Positions 14,859 through 22,242 of a DNA stretch of 22,391 nucleotides are shown here, piece by piece. The stretch is from DATHRK01 sp035465395 (lineage in GTDB: Bacteria; Gemmatimonadota; Gemmatimonadetes; Longimicrobiales; RSA9), in the NCBI GenBank assembly GCA_035465395.1, contig DATHRK010000024.1:1-22391 (forward strand), read 5' to 3'. Both the position numbers and the translations under genes were made by a program. The first letter of the stretch is position 1, and the number at the start of each line of letters is the position of its first letter. The notes below the pieces were generated by a model that ran no database searches, was not told the DNA's origin, and saw only the letters and a list, made by a program, of their open reading frames with translations.

Positions 14859-16606
14859 CGGCTCCGCCCGCCCTCGTGCCCCGGTTCACGTTCGACAACT
14901 TCGTGGTGGGATCGGGCAACCGGCTCTCGGTGGCCGCGGCGCGCCGCGTGGCCGAGTCGCCCGGGGCCTCCTACAACCCGCTCTTCATCTACAGCGCATC
15001 GGGCCTGGGGAAGACCCACCTCGTAACGTCCATCGGCCACAAGGCGGCCGAGGAGAATGCGTCGCTGGACGTGGTCTACGACACCCTCGAGCACTTCATG
15101 GACGAGGCCATGGAGGCCATCCAGGCGGGGGAGCGCGACAGCTTCAGAGCGCGCTTCCAGCACGTCGGTCTCATGATCCTCGACGATGTCCAGTTCCTCG
15201 CCGGCAAGCCGCGCACGCAGGAGGAGCTGATCCGCGTGTGGGACGCCATGTCGGGCCGCGGCGGGCAGGTGGTTCTGACCAGCGACCGGCCGCCGCAGGA
15301 GATCGACGGGCTGGACGACCGCCTGCTGTCGCGCTTCTCGGGCGGGCTGATCGTCGACATCGGCGCGCCCGACTTGGAGACCCGCGTCGCGATCGTGCGG
15401 CGCAAGGCCGAAGAGCAGGGCCAGGAGCTGTCCGACGGCGTGGCCGAGCTGCTCGCGCGCTCGACGTTCTCCAACGTCCGCGAGCTCCAGGGCGCGCTCA
15501 ACCGGGTGCTCGCCGTGCAGGAGCTGGAAGGGCGCATCGTGGACCGGGACGAGGTCGCGCAGCTCGTGGGCGGCGAGGCACCGTCATCCCGGCCCTCCGA
15601 GTTCGGCGACTTCCTGGCGGACGTGGAGCTGGCGGTCGACGCCGTCGTGTCGCGCTCCACGGAGGACCAGCAGCTCGCCTCCGCGATCATGCGCTGGGAG
15701 GCCGACGGCTACAGGACGGTGCGGCTGGAGAGCCTGCTGCACGAGAGCCACCAGCCTTCCGAGGTGGAGGCTTTCGTACGCGCCTACGAGCTGGATGTCG
15801 AGCGTCTGCGCGAGATCGACGCCGAGATCCGCACGCTCGACCCGGCCGCGCCCGAGCTGCACTGGGGGGTGCTCCGCGATCCCGACCGGCTCGCCGACGC
15901 CGAAGCCGTGCTGGCCGCCGTGCGCGAGCGGCGGCGGCCGCTGCCGGCGCCGCCGCCCGAGTACACCTTCGATCGCGTCGGCCTGGACGACGGCAGCCTG
16001 GCGCTGCGGGCTGCGCGCGCGGCCGCCGAGCAGCCCGGCGCGCGGTACAACCCGCTGTACCTGCACGGCGAAGCCTCGCCCCTGCGCTCCGCGCTGCTCG
16101 GCGCGCTCGGCAACAGAATCGCCGGGAAGAGCCCGCGGCGTCCCGTCGCGTTCATGTCCGCGCAGGCGTTCGCCGACGAGCTGATCCAGGCGCTCGAGCG
16201 CAACCAGGTCGAAGATTGGCGCGCCCGCTACCGGTCGGCGGGAGCGCTGCTGGTGGAGGATGTCGACGTGCTCGCCGACACGGAGCGCGCCCAGGAGGAG
16301 CTCTTCCACCTCTTCGACGCGCTGCATCGCAGTGGTGCGCAGCTGGCGTTCACCGGCAGTTGTCCCCCGACCGATCTGGAGGGCCTCGAGGATCGGCTGC
16401 GCACGCGCCTCGGGAGCGGCCTCGTGGTGGGCCTCGCCGACCGCGCGGCGGCCGCCGACCCGTCGCCGCCGCGACCAGAGGCCGCGGCGGAGGCCGCTAC
16501 GGCACCCGTGCACGACGGCCGAGCGGACGCGTTCTTCACGGCGCGGGACAAGCTGGTCTGGCGCTGGCCCTACGCCGCCCAGTGGCTGACCGAGAGGGAT
16601 CTGTGA
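14855..16606 (+). CDS. DnaA/Hda-like protein with two AAA+ domains, second degenerate
   Basis: The product has 583 residues. It opens with FTFDNFVVGSGN (11-22), the DnaA entry motif, followed by a full AAA+ module: Walker A SASGLGKTH (47-55), Walker B LMILDD (106-111), arginine-finger-like RLLSRF (156-161) and a NVRELQGAL sensor-2 helix (207-215). A helical middle section follows (about 250-360). A second DnaA-like module (about 369-530) begins YTFDRVGLDDG and aligns with the first, but its P-loop reads GEASPLRS (405-412), without the Gly-Lys-Thr, and its Walker B has become LVEDV. There is no DnaA domain IV, so replication initiation is not its job. It ends with a Trp/Pro-containing tail (about 559-583). 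ATGA overlap with mglA. Role unknown. Confidence 0.9.
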   Translation: MTAPPALVPRFTFDNFVVGSGNRLSVAAARRVAESPGASYNPLFIYSASGLGKTHLVTSIGHKAAEENASLDVVYDTLEHFMDEAMEAIQAGERDSFRARFQHVGLMILDDVQFLAGKPRTQEELIRVWDAMSGRGGQVVLTSDRPPQEIDGLDDRLLSRFSGGLIVDIGAPDLETRVAIVRRKAEEQGQELSDGVAELLARSTFSNVRELQGALNRVLAVQELEGRIVDRDEVAQLVGGEAPSSRPSEFGDFLADVELAVDAVVSRSTEDQQLASAIMRWEADGYRTVRLESLLHESHQPSEVEAFVRAYELDVERLREIDAEIRTLDPAAPELHWGVLRDPDRLADAEAVLAAVRERRRPLPAPPPEYTFDRVGLDDGSLALRAARAAAEQPGARYNPLYLHGEASPLRSALLGALGNRIAGKSPRRPVAFMSAQAFADELIQALERNQVEDWRARYRSAGALLVEDVDVLADTERAQEELFHLFDALHRSGAQLAFTGSCPPTDLEGLEDRLRTRLGSGLVVGLADRAAAADPSPPRPEAAAEAATAPVHDGRADAFFTARDKLVWRWPYAAQWLTERDL

Positions 16607-16625
16607 ACGCGTCGGCGGTGGCCTG

Positions 16626-18242
16626 ATGGCGATCAAGGGGAGCCTGCGCGAGGCCAGTCTCGCCGACGTCTGCCAGCTTCTCGCGATGGGCATGAAGACG
16701 GGCTCGCTGTCGATCACCGACAGCGAGCGTTTCGGTCGCATCTACTTCGACGGCGGCCGCATCACGTACGCGCACGTCGTGAACCGCCGAGACCGCCTCG
16801 GCGACCTGCTGGTCGCGGAGGGCCTGGTCACCGCGGATCAGCTCGCCCAAGCCGTGCAGGAGCAGAGCCGCGACCCCGGTCACAGGCTCGGGCAGATCAT
16901 GCTGGAGAAGGGCTGGCTGGAGCGGGAGGCGCTGCAGGAGAGGATCACCGCGCAGATCGAGGAGGCCGTCTACTACCTGTTCACGTGGTCGCAGGGCAGC
17001 TTCTTCTTCGAGGTCGACCAGAAACCGGACGACGGCGACTTCCTCGTCTCCATCAACCCCGAGAGCCTACTCCTGGAAGGCGCGCGGCGGGTGGACGAGT
17101 GGAGCGTGATCTCGAAGAAGATCCCGTCGCTCGAGCACGTCTTCGACGTCGACCGCGACCGCCTGCACGGCGCCGACCTGGAGCTCACGCCGGAGCAGGA
17201 GCGCATCCTCCCCCACGTCGACGGCATCGCCACCGTCGAGGAGATCGCCGACCGCAGCGGGCTCGCCGAGTTCGACGCCGGCAAGGCCCTGTACGGGCTG
17301 ATTCAGGCCGGCTTCGCCGAGCGCGTCGGCCAGCGTTCGCAGGGCGCGAGCGCGGAGCGCGAGGGCGACTTCCACGAGCGCCTGAACCTGGGGCTCGCGT
17401 TCTATTCCACCGGCATGCTGGAGGAGGCCGAAGCCGAGTTCCGGCGCGTGCTGGAGATCCGCCCCAAGGATCCCACCGCGCGTTCCCACCTCGCGCGCAT
17501 CGCCCTCCGCCGCGGCCGGCCGCGGGACGCCGTTCAGCGCCTCAAGGCACTCCTGGAAGAGCAGGGTCCGCAGCACGGCGCGTTCGTGTCGCTGGCCTAC
17601 GGGCTGCGACTGCTCGACCGGTCGCAGGACGCGCTGCTCGTGCTGGACGAGGCCGAGGCGCTGCGTCCGGACTCGGAGATCATATCGCTGCACCGGGCGG
17701 CGATCCTGGCGGAGCGGGGCGACTGGGGCGGGGCGGGGGAGCAGCTCGTCGAATACCGGAAGCGGCTCGGCCAGCGGGCCCCATCCGCCCCCTTCTACCA
17801 CCTCGCGGGCCTCCTGGCGGCCACCACGGGCCGCCTGGACGAGGCGCGCGCGACGATGGAGGCCGGCCTGGCCGCGTTCCCCGAGTCCGCGCCCCTGCTG
17901 CTCGTCGCCGGTGCGGTAGCGGAGAGGCAAGGGTCCCTGGACGAAGCCGAGCGCCTCTACCTGCGCGCCCTCGACGCGGATCGCCAGCTACCCCAGACCT
18001 ACAAGAACCTGGGCGACATCGCATATCGTCGTGGCCTCCACGACGATGCTCTGGATCAGTACCGCAAGGCCACCACGTCGGCGCCCGACCTCGGCGACGA
18101 CGTCTTCGCCCGCATGGGCAACCTGCACCTCAAGCGAGGCGAGCGGGACGAGGCGATCCGCTGTTGGCGCCGCGCCCTCGAGCTCAACCCCGACAACGAC
18201 GTCGTGCGCAAGAACCTGGCGGTCGTCGGGAATGGAGAATGA
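16626..18242 (+). CDS. PATAN (DUF4388)-TPR protein 2
   Basis: This 538-residue paralogue of the protein at 11202 has a PATAN/DUF4388 domain (about 1-135), the ESLLLEGARRVDEW stretch (146-159), a winged-helix-like part (about 185-235) and a longer TPR array (about 250-535). Within the PATAN region, residues 57-80 and 87-110 each follow the spacing of the MshEN cyclic-di-GMP-binding motif: Arg-Leu-Gly at the start, Gly at the tenth position, Leu at the seventeenth and Gln at the end. The ATG at 16626 follows the DnaA-like gene by 19 bases. The end overlaps cheR by 11 bases. Its partner is unknown; cyanobacterial PATAN proteins work with CheY-like regulators. Confidence 0.88.
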   Translation: MAIKGSLREASLADVCQLLAMGMKTGSLSITDSERFGRIYFDGGRITYAHVVNRRDRLGDLLVAEGLVTADQLAQAVQEQSRDPGHRLGQIMLEKGWLEREALQERITAQIEEAVYYLFTWSQGSFFFEVDQKPDDGDFLVSINPESLLLEGARRVDEWSVISKKIPSLEHVFDVDRDRLHGADLELTPEQERILPHVDGIATVEEIADRSGLAEFDAGKALYGLIQAGFAERVGQRSQGASAEREGDFHERLNLGLAFYSTGMLEEAEAEFRRVLEIRPKDPTARSHLARIALRRGRPRDAVQRLKALLEEQGPQHGAFVSLAYGLRLLDRSQDALLVLDEAEALRPDSEIISLHRAAILAERGDWGGAGEQLVEYRKRLGQRAPSAPFYHLAGLLAATTGRLDEARATMEAGLAAFPESAPLLLVAGAVAERQGSLDEAERLYLRALDADRQLPQTYKNLGDIAYRRGLHDDALDQYRKATTSAPDLGDDVFARMGNLHLKRGERDEAIRCWRRALELNPDNDVVRKNLAVVGNGE

Positions 18243-19146
18243 CCCCCGCGGGGCGCCCCTGCGCACGCCGAGGCTCGCAGGCTCCGGCGTGCTGCCGCCG
18301 GGACGGGGCCTGCCGCTCGCCTCCGGCGAGCTGACGCCGGTCCAGGCAGCCGAGCTGGCGAGCCTGACCGAGCAGATCGACAACGCGACCGGTCTTTCGC
18401 TGTCCAGCTACAAGCAGACCTGTTTCCGGCGCCGGGTGGCGGTGCGCATGCGCGCAACCGGCGTCACGGGCTACGCGCAATACGGCGGCGTGCTGCGCGC
18501 CGACCCCTCGGAGTATGAAAAGCTCCTCGCCGCGGTCACCATCAACGTGAGCCGCTTCTTCCGGAACCGGGACGTGTGGCGCCTGATCGCGGAGCGCGTG
18601 CTGCCGGACCTCGCGGCCAGCGACGCCACCTACCTCAACGCGTGGAGCGCCGGGTGCGCCGCCGGCGAAGAGCCGTACACGCTGGCGATGGTGATCGAGG
18701 CCTTCGGCCGCGCCCATCCCGGCTCGGGCGCGGACCGCTTCCGGCTCGTCGCGACCGACGTCGACCCGGACGCCCTGGATGCCGCGCGGCGCGCCCAGTA
18801 CGCGGAGCTGGCCATGGCCGAAACCACGGCCGAGGACCGCGAGCGCTGGTTCGAGCCCGACGGCCCGCCATATTGCCCCGTCGCCCGCATCCGAGGCAGG
18901 GTCAGCTTCTGGCACCTGGACCTGCTCAGCGCCCATTTCCCCCGCGACCAGTCCCTGATCGTCTGCCGGAACGTGATCATGTACTTCGACCAGGACTCCC
19001 AGGACTCGATCCTTCGTCGGGCGCACGCGGCGCTCGTGCCCGGAGGATACCTGGTGCTCGGTCGCGCGGAGTCCCTGGTCGGCGCGGCCGCCGAGCTCTT
19101 CGAGCCCGTGTCGGTACCGCTGCGGGTGTACCGGGCCGCCGCGTGA
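18232..19146 (+). CDS. cheR: CheR chemoreceptor methyltransferase
   Basis: CheR transfers methyl groups from S-adenosylmethionine to receptor glutamates. The 304-residue product has a non-conserved N-terminal stretch of about 35 residues, then the all-alpha CheR_N domain and the methyltransferase domain. Motifs seen: INVSRFFRN (104-112), SAM-binding SAGCAAGEEPYT (139-150), ATDVD (174-178) and CRNVIMYFD (245-253), all family signatures. The ATG at 18232 gives an 11-base overlap with the PATAN-TPR gene; extending further upstream would run through that gene. The GTGA overlap with cheB marks an adaptation pair. No methyl-accepting protein is encoded in the window, so the substrate must lie elsewhere or be atypical. 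Confidence 0.95.
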   Translation: MENDPRGAPLRTPRLAGSGVLPPGRGLPLASGELTPVQAAELASLTEQIDNATGLSLSSYKQTCFRRRVAVRMRATGVTGYAQYGGVLRADPSEYEKLLAAVTINVSRFFRNRDVWRLIAERVLPDLAASDATYLNAWSAGCAAGEEPYTLAMVIEAFGRAHPGSGADRFRLVATDVDPDALDAARRAQYAELAMAETTAEDRERWFEPDGPPYCPVARIRGRVSFWHLDLLSAHFPRDQSLIVCRNVIMYFDQDSQDSILRRAHAALVPGGYLVLGRAESLVGAAAELFEPVSVPLRVYRAAA

Positions 19147-20210
19147 GCGCGCGCATGGGGGTGCTCGTGGTGGACGACAGCGCGATGATGCGCGCGCTCA
19201 TGCGCGAGGTGCTCGAGAGCTCCTCCGAGTTCGAGGTGGTGGGGGAGGCCGCGACCGGGTACGAGGCCATACGGCAAGTGCACGAGGCGTCTCCGGATAT
19301 CGTCGCTCTCGACCTGCGCATGCCCGACCTCGATGGGCTCGAGGCGCTCGGGTACATCATGAGCGAGGCGCCGCGGCCGGTCGTGGTGGTCACCGCCCTG
19401 GACGCCGGCGGGGAGGAAGTGCTGCGCGCGCTCGACTACGGCGCGGTGGACCTCATCACCAAGCCCACGGAGTCCGACGAGCAGCGAGACTTCACGGACC
19501 GTCTGCTGCGTGGCCTGCGGGCCGCCGCGATGGCCCGCCTCACGAACCTCCGGTTCCAGCCGCCGCTCGAGCGTCGGCCGGAACGTGGCGCCGCGGAGCG
19601 GGCCCGGCCCGGCTCCGCGCAAGCGGCCGTGGCCATCGCCGCCTCCACCGGCGGTCCCCGGGCGCTGATGCAGCTCATCCCCGCGCTTCCGGGCGACCTG
19701 GCCGCGCCCGTCCTGATCGCGCAGCACATGCCGCCGCGCTTCACCGCGTCGCTCGCCCAGCGCCTGGACGGGGCCAGCGACCTGCGGGTCCGGGAAGCCG
19801 AGGACGGCGAGCCGTTGGTCGGCGGGCGGGTGTACCTGGCTCCGGGTGGCTTCCACCTCGAGGCGGGAAGGGGCGCGGACGGTTTCGTGGCCAGCGTCCA
19901 CGAAGAGCCGCCGGTCCACGGCGTGCGGCCATCGGGCGACGTGCTGCTCGCTTCCACCGCCCGCGTGTTCGGGCCTCGCTCGGTCGGCGTGGTGCTGACC
20001 GGCATGGGGAAGGACGGGGCCCAGGGACTGCGCGCGGTGCGCGAGGTCGGTGGGGCGACCTACGCGCAGGACCGCGCCACCTCGGTGATCTTCGGCATGC
20101 CCGCCGCGGCCGCCCCGCACGCGGAGCGCGTCTTGCCGCTGTCGATGATGGCCGACTTCCTGGCGCAGGAAGTGAACCGACGATCCGCCGGGGAGGCGGC
20201 GCGCAGATGA
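19143..20210 (+). CDS. cheB: CheB receptor methylesterase/deamidase response regulator
   Basis: This 355-residue protein has an N-terminal receiver domain (acidic pair Asp11-Asp12, phosphoacceptor Asp57 in ALDLRMPD, Thr84, Lys107) and a C-terminal methylesterase domain with catalytic triad Ser168 (AASTGGP), His195 (AQHMPPRF) and Asp291 (GMGKDGAQG). It removes receptor methyl esters when phosphorylated by CheA, opposing CheR. The GTG at 19143 overlaps the cheR stop and is preferred; the ATG at 19155 would remove four residues and also fits the start of the receiver domain. The linker (about 135-160) is Arg/Glu-rich. Its stop overlaps the next CheW gene. Confidence 0.95.
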   Translation: MSARMGVLVVDDSAMMRALMREVLESSSEFEVVGEAATGYEAIRQVHEASPDIVALDLRMPDLDGLEALGYIMSEAPRPVVVVTALDAGGEEVLRALDYGAVDLITKPTESDEQRDFTDRLLRGLRAAAMARLTNLRFQPPLERRPERGAAERARPGSAQAAVAIAASTGGPRALMQLIPALPGDLAAPVLIAQHMPPRFTASLAQRLDGASDLRVREAEDGEPLVGGRVYLAPGGFHLEAGRGADGFVASVHEEPPVHGVRPSGDVLLASTARVFGPRSVGVVLTGMGKDGAQGLRAVREVGGATYAQDRATSVIFGMPAAAAPHAERVLPLSMMADFLAQEVNRRSAGEAARR

Positions 20211-21070
20211 CGCGATACTTGGTCGTGGAGGCGGGCGGGGAGCGCTGGGCGCTGCCCTCGGAGGCGGTGGCCGAGGTGGTGGAGGAACCGGAGGTCCAGG
20301 ACATGCCGGCCCTGCCGGATCGCGTCCGCGGTGTCCTGTCCCACCGAGGCGAGTGGCTCCCGGTCCTCGACCTGGCGCGCGCCCTGGACCTCGGGACGAT
20401 CGAGGGGGCGGGCTCCGCGCTCGTCATGGATCGCGGCAGGACCCACTATGCGCTGCTCGTGGAGCGCGCCCTCGACGCCGTGGAACGGGAGGAGGAGGAG
20501 CGCTCGTGGTCGGATGAGGACGGCGTCGTCACGCGGCTGGACGTCGACGAGCTGTTCCAGGCGCCGCCGCCTCCGCCCGCGCCGGGCGGCGCTCCCGTTG
20601 CCGCCGCCGCGACCACCCGGTCGGTGGTCTGTTTCCGGATCGCCGACGCCGAGCTGGCCTTCCCCGCCGACGACGTGGACCGTATCTGGCCCTACGAGAA
20701 CCCCGAGCCGGTGCCCGGGCTGCCGGACTACGTGCTCGGCGTGCTCCATCTCCGGGGCTTCACCATGCCCGTCCTGGACCTCGGACGCCACCTGGGTCTC
20801 TCCCCGCGGGGCGGGGAGGAGCGCCGCGTGCTGATTCTGGGGAGCGACGACAAGCGCGTCGGGTGGGTCGTGGACGAGGTCCTGGCGGTCGCCGAGTTCC
20901 CGGCGGAGCGCTGGATGGATCTGCCCGGCTACTTCGCGGGCCGGTCGGCCAGGCTCATCGCGGCGGTCGTGAGCAGGGAGGAGGGCCGACCCATGCTGGT
21001 TCTGCACGCGGACGAGCTGCTCGACCCCGACCAGCGCGTGGTGCTGCAGGGCTCGCCGCACGCGGGGTGA
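20207..21070 (+). CDS. double-domain CheW-like coupling protein
   Basis: This 287-residue protein is made of two CheW-like domains (about 1-118 and 138-278) joined by a Pro/Ala-rich linker. Each has the CheW core, but the NLRG turn is altered: SHRG at 45-48 and HLRG at 181-184, both followed by the usual PVLDL. Tandem CheW proteins can bridge two binding sites in chemosensory arrays and sometimes act as alternative couplers. It starts with an ATGA overlap with cheB, and its own stop overlaps the start of the peptidase gene. It probably competes or cooperates with the single-domain CheW at the other end of the cluster. Whether it binds CheA, receptors or another partner cannot be told from sequence. 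Confidence 0.9.
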   Translation: MTRYLVVEAGGERWALPSEAVAEVVEEPEVQDMPALPDRVRGVLSHRGEWLPVLDLARALDLGTIEGAGSALVMDRGRTHYALLVERALDAVEREEEERSWSDEDGVVTRLDVDELFQAPPPPPAPGGAPVAAAATTRSVVCFRIADAELAFPADDVDRIWPYENPEPVPGLPDYVLGVLHLRGFTMPVLDLGRHLGLSPRGGEERRVLILGSDDKRVGWVVDEVLAVAEFPAERWMDLPGYFAGRSARLIAAVVSREEGRPMLVLHADELLDPDQRVVLQGSPHAG

Positions 21071-22209
21071 GTCGCGCGGTTCGGTTTCTCGTCCTTCCGC
21101 CGACGCCCGGCCTCCTGGCGTTTCTCGCGGTCCTGGTCGCCTTCGCGCCGGCCGTCGGGGCGCCGGGGCGTCTCGCGGCGCAGGCCCCCGTCCCCGCGGT
21201 GGACGTGCGCGGACACGGCGTGGACGAGCGCCTGGTCCGGCGCGTCGAGGAGGCGGCCAGTTCGATGCGACCGTTCCCGGCCCTCCCCGTCGCGTCACCG
21301 CCCCCCGCCGACGGGCCTGGCCCGACGGAGCGTCCCGACAGCGGCTCGCCCGGGTCGGGTCCCCGGGGCACCGCTTCGCCCCGGCCACCGGTGCGCGTGG
21401 ATCTGGCCGGGTCGGAGGCCGAGCTCGCCCGCCTCACCGGGGGGCGGATTCCGGAATGGGGCGCGGGGATCGCGATCCCGGGTGAACGGAGGATCGTCCT
21501 GCCCGCGCTGGGCTCGCGCAACCGCGATCCCGCGGCGCTGCAACGAACGCTCCGGCACGAGCTGGCGCACATCGCCCTGCACGACGCGCTCAGCCCCGCG
21601 CGCATCCCGCGCTGGTTCGACGAGGGCTACGCGCGCTGGGCGGCCGGCGAGTGGGACGCCGCGGCGGAGTGGCGGCTGCGCCTGGCGTTCGCGCTGGATC
21701 GGGCGCCCTCGCTGGATTCGCTGGCGCTCTCGTGGCCCTCCGGCACCGTACGCGCCGAGGTCGCCTATCTCCTCGCCACGAGCGCGGTCGGCTACCTCCT
21801 CGAGGAGGGCGGCGTGGAGGGCCTCGCCACCTTCCTCTCACGCTGGCAGGAGAGCGCGTCGCTGGATCGCGCGATGCGGCGCACGTACGGTCGCACGCTC
21901 GGCCAGTTCGAGCACGACTGGCAACGGCGCACCCGCTCGCGCTACGGGTGGGCGGCGCTGCTGTCCCACGCGACGGTGTTCTGGGCCTTCGCGGCGCTGC
22001 TCCTGGGGGCGCTGTATGTCCTCCGGCGCAGGCGCAACGCCGCGCGCCGCGCCGCGATGACGGAGCCGCCGGACCGGCCGGCGTACTGGCTGGGCGAGGA
22101 CGCGTGGCGTGGCGTAGATCGCGGCCCCGTGCACCCGGGTGGGGAGGTTGGCGGCGAGAACGCGTCGCCCGAGGGCGGCGGACGGCTCCCCGAGGACCCC
22201 GCGCGTTGA
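21067..22209 (+). CDS. secreted, membrane-anchored zinc peptidase of the MA-like type
   Basis: The 380-residue product starts with a signal peptide (hydrophobic core about 13-33, likely cleavage after Ala-Ala-Gln-Ala near residue 40). A low-complexity Pro/Ser/Gly segment (about 75-108) leads to an extracytoplasmic peptidase domain with HELAH at 164-168 and the third zinc ligand Glu186 in WFDEGYA, the arrangement of the MA-like gluzincins. A transmembrane helix (about 300-322) followed by Arg-rich sequence anchors it, leaving a cytoplasmic tail of about 55 residues. The GTG at 21067 gives a GTGA overlap with the double CheW and places the signal peptide correctly. The substrate is unknown. Any link with chemosensory signalling rests only on the overlap. 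Confidence 0.85.
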   Translation: MSRAVRFLVLPPTPGLLAFLAVLVAFAPAVGAPGRLAAQAPVPAVDVRGHGVDERLVRRVEEAASSMRPFPALPVASPPPADGPGPTERPDSGSPGSGPRGTASPRPPVRVDLAGSEAELARLTGGRIPEWGAGIAIPGERRIVLPALGSRNRDPAALQRTLRHELAHIALHDALSPARIPRWFDEGYARWAAGEWDAAAEWRLRLAFALDRAPSLDSLALSWPSGTVRAEVAYLLATSAVGYLLEEGGVEGLATFLSRWQESASLDRAMRRTYGRTLGQFEHDWQRRTRSRYGWAALLSHATVFWAFAALLLGALYVLRRRRNAARRAAMTEPPDRPAYWLGEDAWRGVDRGPVHPGGEVGGENASPEGGGRLPEDPAR

Positions 22210-22233
22210 CCGGCGATCCAGTCCCGATAGATT
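22206..22233 (+). promoter_or_regulatory. putative sigma-70-type promoter of the last gene
   Basis: TTGACC (22206-22211) and TAGATT (22228-22233), separated by 16 bases, match five and four consensus positions. The -35 box contains the TGA stop of the peptidase gene. The expected transcription start near 22240 is about three bases before the ATG at 22243 and no Shine-Dalgarno is present, so the mRNA is probably leaderless. Confidence 0.5.
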
Positions 22234-22242
22234 TCGACCGCC

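Noticed and set aside
16445..16510. Frameshift or sequencing error breaking the second DnaA-like module
   Set aside because: The frame is continuous and the Walker changes are isolated substitutions within an otherwise well-aligned module, so decay of the site, not a frameshift, explains them.
14855..16606. Chromosomal replication initiator DnaA and a replication origin
   Set aside because: No domain IV, a second AAA+ module with a lost P-loop, and no dnaN, gyrB or DnaA-box cluster nearby. It is a paralogue, not the initiator.
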